DNA of 6,913 nt from Candidatus Zixiibacteriota bacterium (GCA_022564135.1 JADFLZ010000114.1:1-6913), one strand, 5' to 3'. Shown: positions 1 to 6,275, numbered from the stretch's first letter. Program-made: numbers and translations. Notes: generated by a model from the sequence alone, not told the origin.

Positions 1-203
1 GCTATATCAATAACCCGGCTCAGGCTCTGGCTTATAAAATTGGCGAACTGAAATTAAAAGAGCTTCGCGCCTATGCAACCGAGACGCTGGGCGAGAAATT
101 TGATATACGGACTTTTCATGATGAAATCCTGGGCAATGGCCCCCTGCCTCTGGCCGTTCTGGATAAACATATGAGAGAATGGGTGGCTGCCCAAAAAGAA
201 TAG
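1..203 (+). CDS. DUF885 family protein, C-terminal fragment (5' end outside window)
   Basis: This is the last 66 residues of a protein that begins left of the window. The frame is open from base 3 and ends at the TAG at 201-203. The visible sequence carries the C-terminal signature of the DUF885 family: a segment reading NPAQALAYKIGELKLKELR, then an acidic/basic helix with LGEKFDIRTFHDEIL, then the GNGPLPLAVLD turn near the end. In this family that region follows a predicted metal-binding HExxH-type core, which is not in the window, so catalytic competence cannot be judged. Family members are often exported or periplasmic, but no signal sequence is visible here. The stop falls where family members usually end, so the C-terminus looks intact. 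Substrate and role are unknown. I am confident of the family and know little of the function. Confidence 0.88.
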   Translation, partial: YINNPAQALAYKIGELKLKELRAYATETLGEKFDIRTFHDEILGNGPLPLAVLDKHMREWVAAQKE

Positions 204-269
204 CTGCGCTTAGAAATATCGAACAGACGATTAAAGCTGAAAGAAGCTGAAGAAAAAAATTAAACTTCA

Positions 270-288
270 ATAATGCCTGAAACATTAT
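270..288. repeat. Small inverted repeat upstream of the glycosyltransferase promoter
   Basis: ATAATG at 270-275 is repeated as its perfect complement CATTAT at 283-288, around a 7-base loop. It ends five bases before the -35 box at 294. It is not followed by a T tract, so it does not look like an intrinsic terminator for the DUF885 gene. A small operator is possible, but six AT-rich base pairs can arise by chance. Confidence 0.3.
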
Positions 289-293
289 GCTTC

Positions 294-321
294 TTGACAT
301 TATTCCCGATAGATTTATTAT
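294..321 (+). promoter_or_regulatory. Predicted sigma70-type promoter for the glycosyltransferase
   Basis: A perfect -35 TTGACA at 294-299 is followed, after a 16-base spacer, by TATTAT at 316-321 (five of six matches to the -10 consensus). The transcript would start near 328, leaving a leader of about 55 bases before the start codon at 383. The rest of the 204-382 gap shows no gene. Confidence 0.55.
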
Positions 322-364
322 TACATTCTGAATGCTAAATAGTAAGAAGTTCGGCAAAGAAAGC

Positions 365-372
365 AAGAGGTG
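365..372 (+). promoter_or_regulatory. Ribosome binding site deciding the start at 383
   Basis: AAGAGGTG at 365-372 lies 10 bases before the ATG at 383 and 16 bases before a second in-frame ATG at 389. The spacing favours 383, although both starts are possible. Confidence 0.5.
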
Positions 373-382
373 CAAATAATAG

Positions 383-847
383 ATGACTATGTTAAAGAAT
401 GTTCTGGCAATAACGCATTGCTACCCCAAAGACAACAAAGATAGTTCTGGAATTTGGCTCAAGAGAGCTTTCGAACGAATCAACGTTTTGGTTATCGGCA
501 AGTGGGATATGTTTTCGCTCAGGAGAATAATGGAACTGCGTAAGGGGAAAGGTTTACTGATAGCCTGCTGGGTTATTCCCGCGGGAATTCTCGCTTATCT
601 TTCAGGCCGGCCGTATATAATGTATTGCCTGGGCTTGGACTGCTTCTGGGCTAAACGACATAAGACGATCGCCTGGCTTTTTCGACCTATTTTGGATCGT
701 TCTGTCAAAATGACTTTCAGCAGCAGACATCTGATGGAAACCATGAACGCTGCCTACGGTGATAGATTCTTATCTAAATCTCAGGTTATTCATCTTCCGG
801 TCAGCAACAAAGAGTTTTATCCGAATGAAGATCCTGTCAATCGGTAA
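383..847 (+). CDS. Glycosyltransferase family 4, N-terminal (acceptor) domain; frame breaks before the catalytic half
   Basis: This 154-residue frame matches the N-terminal Rossmann domain of GT-B fold, GT4-type glycosyltransferases. It opens with a beta strand and loop (NVLAITHCYPKDNKDSSGIW), where the SSGIW segment resembles the 'G.f...' loop. It then has the conserved 'W-IPAG-LAYLSGRPYI' segment at about residues 74-90 and a late 'SRHLMETMN' helix followed by VIHLPVSNKEFYPNE, the usual end of the domain before the interdomain linker. The natural continuation, KILSIGNFIKRKRFD, is present but in another frame, so translation here ends at a TAA at 845-847 after a short out-of-frame tail (DPVNR). 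At roughly 147 useful residues the domain is shorter than usual, and the segment between AFER and INVLVIGK looks compressed. Family GT4 is fairly sure; sugar donor and acceptor cannot be told. Such enzymes usually build surface polysaccharide at the inner face of the membrane. The protein is probably non-functional unless the split is a sequence error. Confidence 0.75.
   Translation: MTMLKNVLAITHCYPKDNKDSSGIWLKRAFERINVLVIGKWDMFSLRRIMELRKGKGLLIACWVIPAGILAYLSGRPYIMYCLGLDCFWAKRHKTIAWLFRPILDRSVKMTFSSRHLMETMNAAYGDRFLSKSQVIHLPVSNKEFYPNEDPVNR
825..847 (+). other. Frame junction in the glycosyltransferase (23-base overlap)
   Basis: The N-terminal frame stops at 845-847, while the C-terminal frame carries an ATG at 825-827 and reads MKILSIGNF. 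Joining the halves needs the loss of one base, or the gain of two, at about 825-833, giving FYPNE followed by ILSIGNF as in intact relatives. A +1 slip at the TAA itself would delete the first beta strand of the catalytic domain, so that position is less likely. No convincing slippery site is seen. Confidence 0.6.
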
Positions 848-1364
848 TTTTATAAAACGAAAGCGTTTTGACCTGTGTGTTCGGACTTGCACCGAACTAA
901 GGCAAGAAAAGGCTCTTGAGTCTCTGACGTGGCGGATAATAGGCGGAGGGCCTGAGAGAGAAGAGATCATGAAAGTCGCGAAGTCTGAAGTAGAACTGGT
1001 AGACCGGGTAGATTCTCTCAGAGAACACTATCAATGGGCCGATTTATTCGTCCTGCCATCTTATGACGAAGGCTTTGGATTGGTCTATGTTGAGTCAATT
1101 ATGTGCGGCTGCCCGATTATTGGAAGCATTGGTGAGGGTGCCACAGAGATTGTGGAACAGACCGGTGGAGGTATTTTGGTGGAGATTCCCGACTCTGACA
1201 GGGAAGCGGTCAAAAATATCAAGAGAGCTATTTTAGAAATCAATGCTAACTATTCAACTTATATGAACCGAGAGATTATTCAGAAAGCCGTGAATAAAAT
1301 GGACCCTGTCAGAATTCAGCAAGAATGGGAAGTATTGATAGAAAAAAGCTCTCCCCTTAGCTAA
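825..1364 (+). CDS. Glycosyltransferase family 4, C-terminal catalytic domain (second half of a split gene)
   Basis: This frame encodes a nearly complete Glycos_transf_1 (GT4) catalytic domain of about 179 residues. In order it shows the opening strand ILSIGNFIKRKRFD, the WRIIGGGPEREEI nucleotide-sugar loop, the 'VELVDRVDSLREHYQWADLFVLPS' strand-helix-strand, and the donor-binding EX7E motif with glutamates encoded at 1068-1070 and 1092-1094 (EGFGLVYVE). The CGCPIIGS turn and the EGATEIVE segment follow. The EX7E pair is intact. The frame is open further upstream, to an ATG at 759, but that stretch is out of frame with the real N-terminal domain and makes no family sense, so the homologous part begins near 825. 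No strong ribosome binding site precedes the ATG at 825; re-initiation after the overlapping stop is possible but unproven. An isolated catalytic domain is unlikely to be active unless it pairs with the upstream half. Confidence 0.75.
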   Translation: MKILSIGNFIKRKRFDLCVRTCTELRQEKALESLTWRIIGGGPEREEIMKVAKSEVELVDRVDSLREHYQWADLFVLPSYDEGFGLVYVESIMCGCPIIGSIGEGATEIVEQTGGGILVEIPDSDREAVKNIKRAILEINANYSTYMNREIIQKAVNKMDPVRIQQEWEVLIEKSSPLS

Positions 1365-1422
1365 CGTCATAACATCCAAAGCCTTAGTTTTCTTTTGGGC
1401 TTGTCGATTAATCTGATTTTTC

Positions 1423-1451
1423 TTGACCAATTGTAGTAAAAAGACTATATT
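1423..1451 (+). promoter_or_regulatory. Predicted sigma70-type promoter for the dockerin protein
   Basis: TTGACC at 1423-1428 (five of six matches) and TATATT at 1446-1451 (five of six) are separated by exactly 17 bases. The start of transcription would fall near 1458, giving a leader of roughly 100 bases that contains the hairpin at 1482-1512. The glycosyltransferase ends 58 bases before the -35 box. Confidence 0.55.
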
Positions 1452-1481
1452 TTTAATTACTATAATGTTTGATATCCAGTA

Positions 1482-1512
1482 CTGACGGTATCAACGTTTT
1501 TGACATCGTCAG
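1482..1512 (+). promoter_or_regulatory. Hairpin in the 5' leader of the dockerin gene
   Basis: Bases 1482-1493 (CTGACGGTATCA) pair with 1501-1512 (TGACATCGTCAG) around a 7-base loop. The stem has twelve positions, of which ten are Watson-Crick pairs, one is a G-T wobble and one is a mismatch. It has no T tract after it, so it is not an ordinary terminator. It lies inside the predicted leader, 34 bases before the ribosome binding site, so it could act as an mRNA stability element, a protein-binding site or, as DNA, an operator. Confidence 0.45.
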
Positions 1513-1546
1513 GAATATCTTATCGTAATTATCTACACCCCGGGGC

Positions 1547-1552
1547 GGGAGG
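1547..1552 (+). promoter_or_regulatory. Strong ribosome binding site of the dockerin protein
   Basis: GGGAGG at 1547-1552 sits 8 bases before the ATG at 1561 and fixes the start. Immediately upstream is the 8-base palindrome CCCCGGGG (1538-1545), whose C run could pair weakly with the G-rich ribosome binding site. Confidence 0.75.
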
Positions 1553-1560
1553 ATTGAACA

Positions 1561-4500
1561 ATGCTAAAGAAGATCAACTTTGTAATTATCTCAAGTTTTG
1601 TAATGATTTTCGCCGGAGCAAATCTTTCGGCACAAGTTCCCTCAATCGTGTCAGTTACTCCGACAGACAACTTTTTGGGAGCGGCTTCATCGTCTAACAT
1701 AACTGTGACTTTTGACATAGATATGGATGGATCTTCTTTTGACATAACTACATTTATCGTAAGCGGTTCTTATACAGGGAACTTTCAAGGAGCTTATTTT
1801 TACGATTCACCTTCTAAGACAGTAACATTCGACCCAAATACGGATTTTGTTACTGGCGAAGTAGTTTCTATTGTTTTGACAACAGCGGTGCAGTCTTCAA
1901 TCTCAACTCCGCTTGCAAGCAGCCACGCCTGGTCCTTTGTATCTGATGTTAGTTCAACTATCGCTGGCTTTGATACTGTTGCAGCCTACATTGTAGGTTC
2001 CCAGCCGCATGGCCTGACATCTGCGGATTTAAACAATGACGGCTTGCCTGACGTTGCCAGTGCTGTATTGAGTGCTGGCCAAGTATCAGTCTTGATAAAT
2101 GATGGAATTGGGGGATTTGCTATTAGTGTCAATTATTCGGTTGGTTCAGGAGTGCGCTCTGTGGCCGCTGCAGATGTAAATCGCGATGGCTTCCTAGATT
2201 TGATTTCTGCCAACGGGGGTACAAACACAATATCGGTGCTTATTAACAATGGCGACGGTACCTTTGCTTCTCAGGCAGTTTATACGACGGGAAGTTCGCC
2301 TCACTTCATTGCAGCTGCCGATTATGATGGTGATGGATATGTTGATATCGCTACCGCTAACTATACTTCTGATAATGCTTCTGTTCTTATTAACAATGGT
2401 GATGGTACTTTTCCCACTCATACTGAGTATGCTGTTGGTAGTGGGCCATTGGGGATTTATACCGCCGATCTTGATGGCGATAATGACTTTGATATAGTCA
2501 CTGCAAACAGACACACCGACAACATTGGGGTTCTATTCAATAATGGTGATGGGACATTTGCGACAATAGTTAATTATGCGGCTGGAGATGGACCTAGGTC
2601 TGTTTTCGTCGCTGATTTTAACTCAGATGGTGATCTGGATATGGCAATTGCCAATGAATACTCTAATACTATGTCAGTATTTCAGAACAATGGTTCCGGC
2701 AGTTTTACTCTGGTGGCGACACATGCCACTGGTGGAGGACCCCACTCTGTGACCGGAGGAGACTTGGATGGAGACGATGACATTGATCTTGCAGTATGCA
2801 ATATAGTTGACGTTGTCTCAGTATATTCAAACAATGGAGCGGGCGTTTTCAGTGCACCTGATGCCTACGCAGTAGGAAATGGCTCTATCGCTGTAGTCGC
2901 GGCCGACCTCAATGGAATTGGTAAACTTAATCTGATAACATCTAATTTCTTTTCAAACAATATTTCTGTTCTGTCCGCCGCTGTCCCTATGCTGTCACTT
3001 AATTTGGGCTCTATCGATTTTATAGCCACCGATAGCGGCGCAGATCCGGATAATGCAATTCTCGTTATAAGCAGTAATGCCGGACCTGTTCCACTCAGCT
3101 TAAGTCATAATGAGACTTGGTTAAGCCTTTCGACTTCATCGGGCACTTCTCCTTTGTCTGTTACGGTTAGTGCGAGTATCACTGGATTGGCTGTAGGAAC
3201 CTACATTGATACGATAACCATCAATTCGTCTGACACCAGCATAACTAATTCTCCACTTAAGGTACCTGTTCAATTAGAAATTTTGCCTGTCGGGAGTTTA
3301 TTTGAGGTTGTCTCAGAAAGCCCGTCAAAGAATTCCATTGGAGTGTTATCCTCTACTAATATTTCAGTTGAGTTTTCAACCGATATGAACGCAGCAACAA
3401 TTAACGACAGCACCATGCTGGTAATGGGCAGCTACACCGGTTTTCATAATGGTGCGATCAGTTACGACTCACCATCAAAGACTGCTACTTTTGATCCTAA
3501 TATTGATTTCAAAACAGGAGAGCTTGTTACAGTTGTTCTGACTTCAGTTATAGAATCTTCGGTTGGAGGGAATCTTGGCAGCGGCTATATCTGGACTTTC
3601 ACAATTGAAACCGATACAAGTGATGGTACTTTCCCCTACGATTCTACCTATGCTGTTGAAAGGAGACCTCATGGAATTACATCGGCCGATTTAAACGGTG
3701 ATGGTCATATTGATGTAGTTACGGTCAGTGTAAACAATAACAATATCTCCGTGCTTTTTAATACCGGAAGCGGGACTCTGGCTTCGCCTATAACCTACAA
3801 TTGCGGAATCGGAGTAAGAGATGTTGTAGCTGTAGACGTTGACGGAGACAGTGATCTTGATTTGGTTACGGCCAATGGAGGTTCGAATAATATTTCGGTT
3901 CTGTTAAATAACGGGGACGGCACTTTTGCTTCTCAAATACAGTACACAACAGCTGGCGGACCTCATTTTATAGCGGCTACGGACTTCAACGGTGACGGAC
4001 ATATTGATATTGCCACCGCAAATTATCCATCGGATAACGTTTCGGTTCTGCTGAACAACGGCGATGGCACATTTGGCACAAATGTTGACTATCCTATTGG
4101 CGATGGTCCTTTGGGCATTTATTCTGCAGATTTAGATAACGATGGTGATTTAGATCTGGTAACTGCCAACAGGTTCAGCCAGGATATCGGAATAATCTTT
4201 AATTCCGGTGATGGCAGCTTTTCGGCTGTAATCAATTACGCAGCGGCTGATGGAGCCCGTTCTGTATTCGCCGCAGATTTTGATGGTGACGGTTATATCG
4301 ATCTGGCTTCAGCCAATGAATATGCCGGAAACATGTCTGTATTCTTAAATAACGGTGATGGAACATTTCCTACAATGACCCTTTACACCACCGGAAGTGG
4401 ACCCCACTCGGTTATTGGAGTAGACTTTGATGGTGATGCTGACCTTGATTTAGCCGTGGGCAACCTGGCGGCAAATAGCATTTACATCTTTCCAAATCCA

Positions 4501-5331
4501 GGCAATGGAGTTTTTGGCACGCCGTCGTCAATAGCAACCGGCAGCCAGCCGATTGCTCTTTCTGCAGCTGATTATAACGGCAACGGAGTTGTTGATCTGG
4601 CCATAACTAACTTTACAGGCAATAGTGTCACCATATTTTTAGACACCGCTCCCCCCGGTCCCGGCGATTCACTCGTGATTCCAGCAGTTGCTGTCCTGAC
4701 CTGTGAAAGTAGTTGCGAAAACGGTATTCAGCCGGTCGAGCTTCATCTAACCCAGCCTATTAAAGGCGCTTCAATTCCGATAAGTGTACCTGATGGGATT
4801 GTCATCTGTTCAGTATCAGTTGCAGGATTGGTAACAGAATCATGGGATATTCTTGTAATTGATGATGACAAGTGGGAAGATTCCGGGTTTATTTTTGTAC
4901 TTTTTGCTAATACTTCAGGTGAACTGTTACCAGCAGGCATATCCACAGTATTTAATATTTATTTTGGGGCTACTTCGCTTTGCCAAACGAGTTACTTCAT
5001 AAATTGGGATACAGCGCTTGCTGCCGACCCTTCCAGACAGCTCAAACTTTCCGATACGTTGAATCAGGTAGTTTTTCCTTTCTTTGACAGCCAAATTGAT
5101 GCAACTGAAATTTTGGGGCATGAAGCTGGTGATATGAATGGAGATAATTCAACCAACATACTTGACCTTACTACCATCGTAGACGGAATATTTAGAGGTG
5201 GAGGCCCTCTCTGTCAAATTAACGGTGGTGATGTGAACGCCGACTGTGACGGACCGGACATTGCTGACTTAACTTACTATGTTGATTATCTTTTTAGAGG
5301 AGGAGAAGCACCTCTCTGCGGCTGCTTGTAA
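1561..5331 (+). CDS. Secreted multidomain protein: (Ig-like + 7-blade VCBS/FG-GAP propeller) x2, BACON-like, cohesin-like and dockerin domains
   Basis: A 1256-residue exported protein of unknown target. A Sec signal peptide covers residues 1-24 (KK start, hydrophobic core, cleavage near NLSA/Q or FAGA/N). Next come an SbsA-type Ig-like domain (about 26-128), seven FG-GAP/VCBS blades (136-474), a BACON-like beta-sandwich (476-575, with NETWLSLSTSSGTSPLSVTV), a second Ig-like domain (581-683) and a second set of seven blades (689-1028). A PPGPG linker leads to a cohesin-like region (about 1036-1185, with 'LLPAGIS' and 'PFFDSQIDA') and a dockerin (1190-1248). Each blade carries a calcium loop of the D-x-D/N-x-D-x-x-x-D type. 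Dockerin loop 1 is canonical (D1191, N1193, D1195, S1197, N1199, D1202); loop 2 is atypical. Eight of ten cysteines lie after residue 1047. The propellers suggest adhesion or carbohydrate/protein binding at the cell surface; no catalytic domain is recognised. The domain calls are firm, the role is inference. Confidence 0.9.
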   Translation: MLKKINFVIISSFVMIFAGANLSAQVPSIVSVTPTDNFLGAASSSNITVTFDIDMDGSSFDITTFIVSGSYTGNFQGAYFYDSPSKTVTFDPNTDFVTGEVVSIVLTTAVQSSISTPLASSHAWSFVSDVSSTIAGFDTVAAYIVGSQPHGLTSADLNNDGLPDVASAVLSAGQVSVLINDGIGGFAISVNYSVGSGVRSVAAADVNRDGFLDLISANGGTNTISVLINNGDGTFASQAVYTTGSSPHFIAAADYDGDGYVDIATANYTSDNASVLINNGDGTFPTHTEYAVGSGPLGIYTADLDGDNDFDIVTANRHTDNIGVLFNNGDGTFATIVNYAAGDGPRSVFVADFNSDGDLDMAIANEYSNTMSVFQNNGSGSFTLVATHATGGGPHSVTGGDLDGDDDIDLAVCNIVDVVSVYSNNGAGVFSAPDAYAVGNGSIAVVAADLNGIGKLNLITSNFFSNNISVLSAAVPMLSLNLGSIDFIATDSGADPDNAILVISSNAGPVPLSLSHNETWLSLSTSSGTSPLSVTVSASITGLAVGTYIDTITINSSDTSITNSPLKVPVQLEILPVGSLFEVVSESPSKNSIGVLSSTNISVEFSTDMNAATINDSTMLVMGSYTGFHNGAISYDSPSKTATFDPNIDFKTGELVTVVLTSVIESSVGGNLGSGYIWTFTIETDTSDGTFPYDSTYAVERRPHGITSADLNGDGHIDVVTVSVNNNNISVLFNTGSGTLASPITYNCGIGVRDVVAVDVDGDSDLDLVTANGGSNNISVLLNNGDGTFASQIQYTTAGGPHFIAATDFNGDGHIDIATANYPSDNVSVLLNNGDGTFGTNVDYPIGDGPLGIYSADLDNDGDLDLVTANRFSQDIGIIFNSGDGSFSAVINYAAADGARSVFAADFDGDGYIDLASANEYAGNMSVFLNNGDGTFPTMTLYTTGSGPHSVIGVDFDGDADLDLAVGNLAANSIYIFPNPGNGVFGTPSSIATGSQPIALSAADYNGNGVVDLAITNFTGNSVTIFLDTAPPGPGDSLVIPAVAVLTCESSCENGIQPVELHLTQPIKGASIPISVPDGIVICSVSVAGLVTESWDILVIDDDKWEDSGFIFVLFANTSGELLPAGISTVFNIYFGATSLCQTSYFINWDTALAADPSRQLKLSDTLNQVVFPFFDSQIDATEILGHEAGDMNGDNSTNILDLTTIVDGIFRGGGPLCQINGGDVNADCDGPDIADLTYYVDYLFRGGEAPLCGCL
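1966..2982 (+). repeat. First seven-blade propeller, 49-residue (147-base) repeats
   Basis: The leading aspartates of the calcium loops are at residues 156, 205, 254, 303, 352, 401 and 449, that is five-plus-one steps of 49, 49, 49, 49, 49 and 48. Representative loops are DVNRDGFLD, DYDGDGYVD and DLDGDNDFD. Blade 7 is degenerate (DLNGIGKLN). Seven blades are the usual count for a closed FG-GAP/VCBS propeller. Confidence 0.85.
3625..4644 (+). repeat. Second seven-blade propeller, exact 49-residue repeats
   Basis: Calcium-loop aspartates fall at residues 710, 759, 808, 857, 906, 955 and 1004, an exact 49-residue period throughout. All seven loops keep most acidic ligands (for example DLNGDGHID, DFDGDGYID, DYNGNGVVD). 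Each blade matches its counterpart in the first propeller better than its neighbours; for blade 3 my hand count is about 35 identities in 48 residues. Confidence 0.85.
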
Positions 5332-5339
5332 AACAGAAC

Positions 5340-5411
5340 AAGCCGTGATCATATCCTCATTGAGATAATTTATCTTGTCTCGTATAATTTTAAATTGCTA
5401 TAGTACGGCTT
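5340..5411. terminator. Possible bidirectional terminator between convergent genes
   Basis: AAGCCGT at 5340-5346 is matched by its exact complement ACGGCTT at 5405-5411, enclosing a weaker AT-rich hairpin (5360-5367 with 5371-5378, loop of three bases). The structure is symmetrical, starts 8 bases after the dockerin stop and ends 21 bases short of the methyltransferase stop on the other strand. The long spacing and lack of a clean T tract make the terminator call tentative. Confidence 0.35.
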
Positions 5412-5432
5412 CAATCGATTCGGACATATCTC

Positions 5433-6236
5433 TTATGATTTGGAGCCAACTACAAGATGGGCACGACTCGGATATTCTATCGGGTCGCTGAACTTAGCGT
5501 CAAAATGTTTTGTCAGTAGAGCAAGAAAATCAGACCAGCCATTTTTCCCAATTCTTGATTTTATAAATCTTCCCTGCAACATTACGCCTTTCATTTCAAT
5601 GTAATCGGCTATTGTGGTTGTAACGATGGTTTCTGATTTTAGAATTTCTATATTTTGAACGCCCGCTTTTTCGAGTAATCCTTTTATATTTTCCGGGTTC
5701 GTAAATATCTCCCGCGAGGGCATAAACTCACTAACGATTTTTTCAATCAGGTCTTTGCTGACAAAGGACTCTGAAGTTTTGTCCCACATGTCAGAGTATT
5801 TATGCTTTTCGCTGCCCCAGGCTGCTATGCCAATCTTCCCCTCCGGCTTGAGTACACGAACCATGTCGACAATCGCTTCTTGGTATTTGAAAACATGAGA
5901 CATCACAAAACTTGAGATAACCGCCTCAAAAGAATTATCACGAAATGGCAGCCCCGGAACCTGACCGACCACTTTGCTGACAGAACTGCTTGAACTTGAT
6001 GCCTTGAGCATTTCGAGAGAAATATCGAGCTCGACCAGCCGGTAGTTGAAATTTTCAATCTCTTGAATCGCCTGCGCAGTTACACCTGTCCCGGCGCCAA
6101 CATCAAGGATATTGGCATCAGGCGACAATTTCAGGGCAGTCAGAAGGTCTCTGGCCGGACGCAAAAAAACCAGCGGCACCGCCAGTCGCTGATAATCTTC
6201 AGCTATAGCATCGTAAGTTAAATTCGCATCGGGCAT
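5433..6236 (-). CDS. Class I SAM-dependent methyltransferase (Methyltransf_11 / UbiE-like), substrate unknown
   Basis: This 267-residue soluble protein transfers a methyl group from S-adenosylmethionine to an unidentified acceptor. Motif I, ILDVGAGTG, is at residues 43-51. The acidic strand end LVELDIS follows at 67-73, with D71 placed to hold the ribose. The VPGLPF-RDNSF segment (93-103) and the post-core VRVLKPEGKIGIAAW strand are also typical of Methyltransf_11. A run of six serines (80-85) falls in a loop after the second strand. The C-terminal 110 or so residues form a family-variable cap with no motif I recognise, so menaquinone, ubiquinone or other small-molecule acceptors cannot be chosen. 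The ATG is the only ATG, GTG or TTG codon before the upstream in-frame stop (TAG at 6300-6302) that gives a full N-terminus. No Shine-Dalgarno sequence precedes it, and a promoter ends six bases before it. The gene is convergent with the dockerin gene and 78 bases downstream of the TPR-SH3b gene on the same strand. Confidence 0.88.
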   Translation of the reverse strand: MPDANLTYDAIAEDYQRLAVPLVFLRPARDLLTALKLSPDANILDVGAGTGVTAQAIQEIENFNYRLVELDISLEMLKASSSSSSVSKVVGQVPGLPFRDNSFEAVISSFVMSHVFKYQEAIVDMVRVLKPEGKIGIAAWGSEKHKYSDMWDKTSESFVSKDLIEKIVSEFMPSREIFTNPENIKGLLEKAGVQNIEILKSETIVTTTIADYIEMKGVMLQGRFIKSRIGKNGWSDFLALLTKHFDAKFSDPIEYPSRAHLVVGSKS

Positions 6237-6242
6237 AAACGA

Positions 6243-6271
6243 AGTATAGAGAATCGGTGGCTTCGAATCAA
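6243..6271 (-). promoter_or_regulatory. Predicted promoter giving a leaderless methyltransferase mRNA
   Basis: On the minus strand TTGATT (6271-6266) and TATACT (6248-6243) are separated by exactly 17 bases. Six bases follow the -10 box before the A of the ATG, so the usual start of transcription coincides with the start codon. The absence of a Shine-Dalgarno sequence fits this reading. Confidence 0.5.
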
Positions 6272-6275
6272 GAAT

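Noticed and set aside
204..263. In-frame, lysine/glutamate-rich extension of 19 codons after the DUF885 stop codon
   Set aside because: The TAG lies where the family normally ends, and no readthrough signal is visible. A short open run in A-rich DNA is expected by chance.
845..848. Programmed +1 frameshift at the TAA stop of the glycosyltransferase N-terminal frame
   Set aside because: A +1 slip here would omit the ILSIG strand that opens the catalytic domain, and no slippery codon with a spaced stimulatory element was seen.
1374..1402. CCAAA/TTTGG or AAGCC/GGCTT pairing as a terminator for the glycosyltransferase
   Set aside because: The stems are only five pairs with long loops and are mutually exclusive, so the signal is too weak to report.
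1500..1529. Perfect TTGACA at 1500-1505 as a second promoter for the dockerin gene
   Set aside because: No good -10 box is found at 16-18 bases, and the hexamer is part of the 3' arm of the leader hairpin. The promoter at 1423-1451 is better.
2194..2514. Overlapping open frames on both strands within the dockerin gene
   Set aside because: They are side effects of the repetitive Asp/Asn/Gly-rich coding sequence and encode nothing family-like. They have no ribosome binding sites of note.
1966..4644. Regular repeats with a 147-base period as a CRISPR or satellite-type array
   Set aside because: The period is a whole number of codons, differences are mostly at third positions, and the repeats encode calcium-binding propeller blades.
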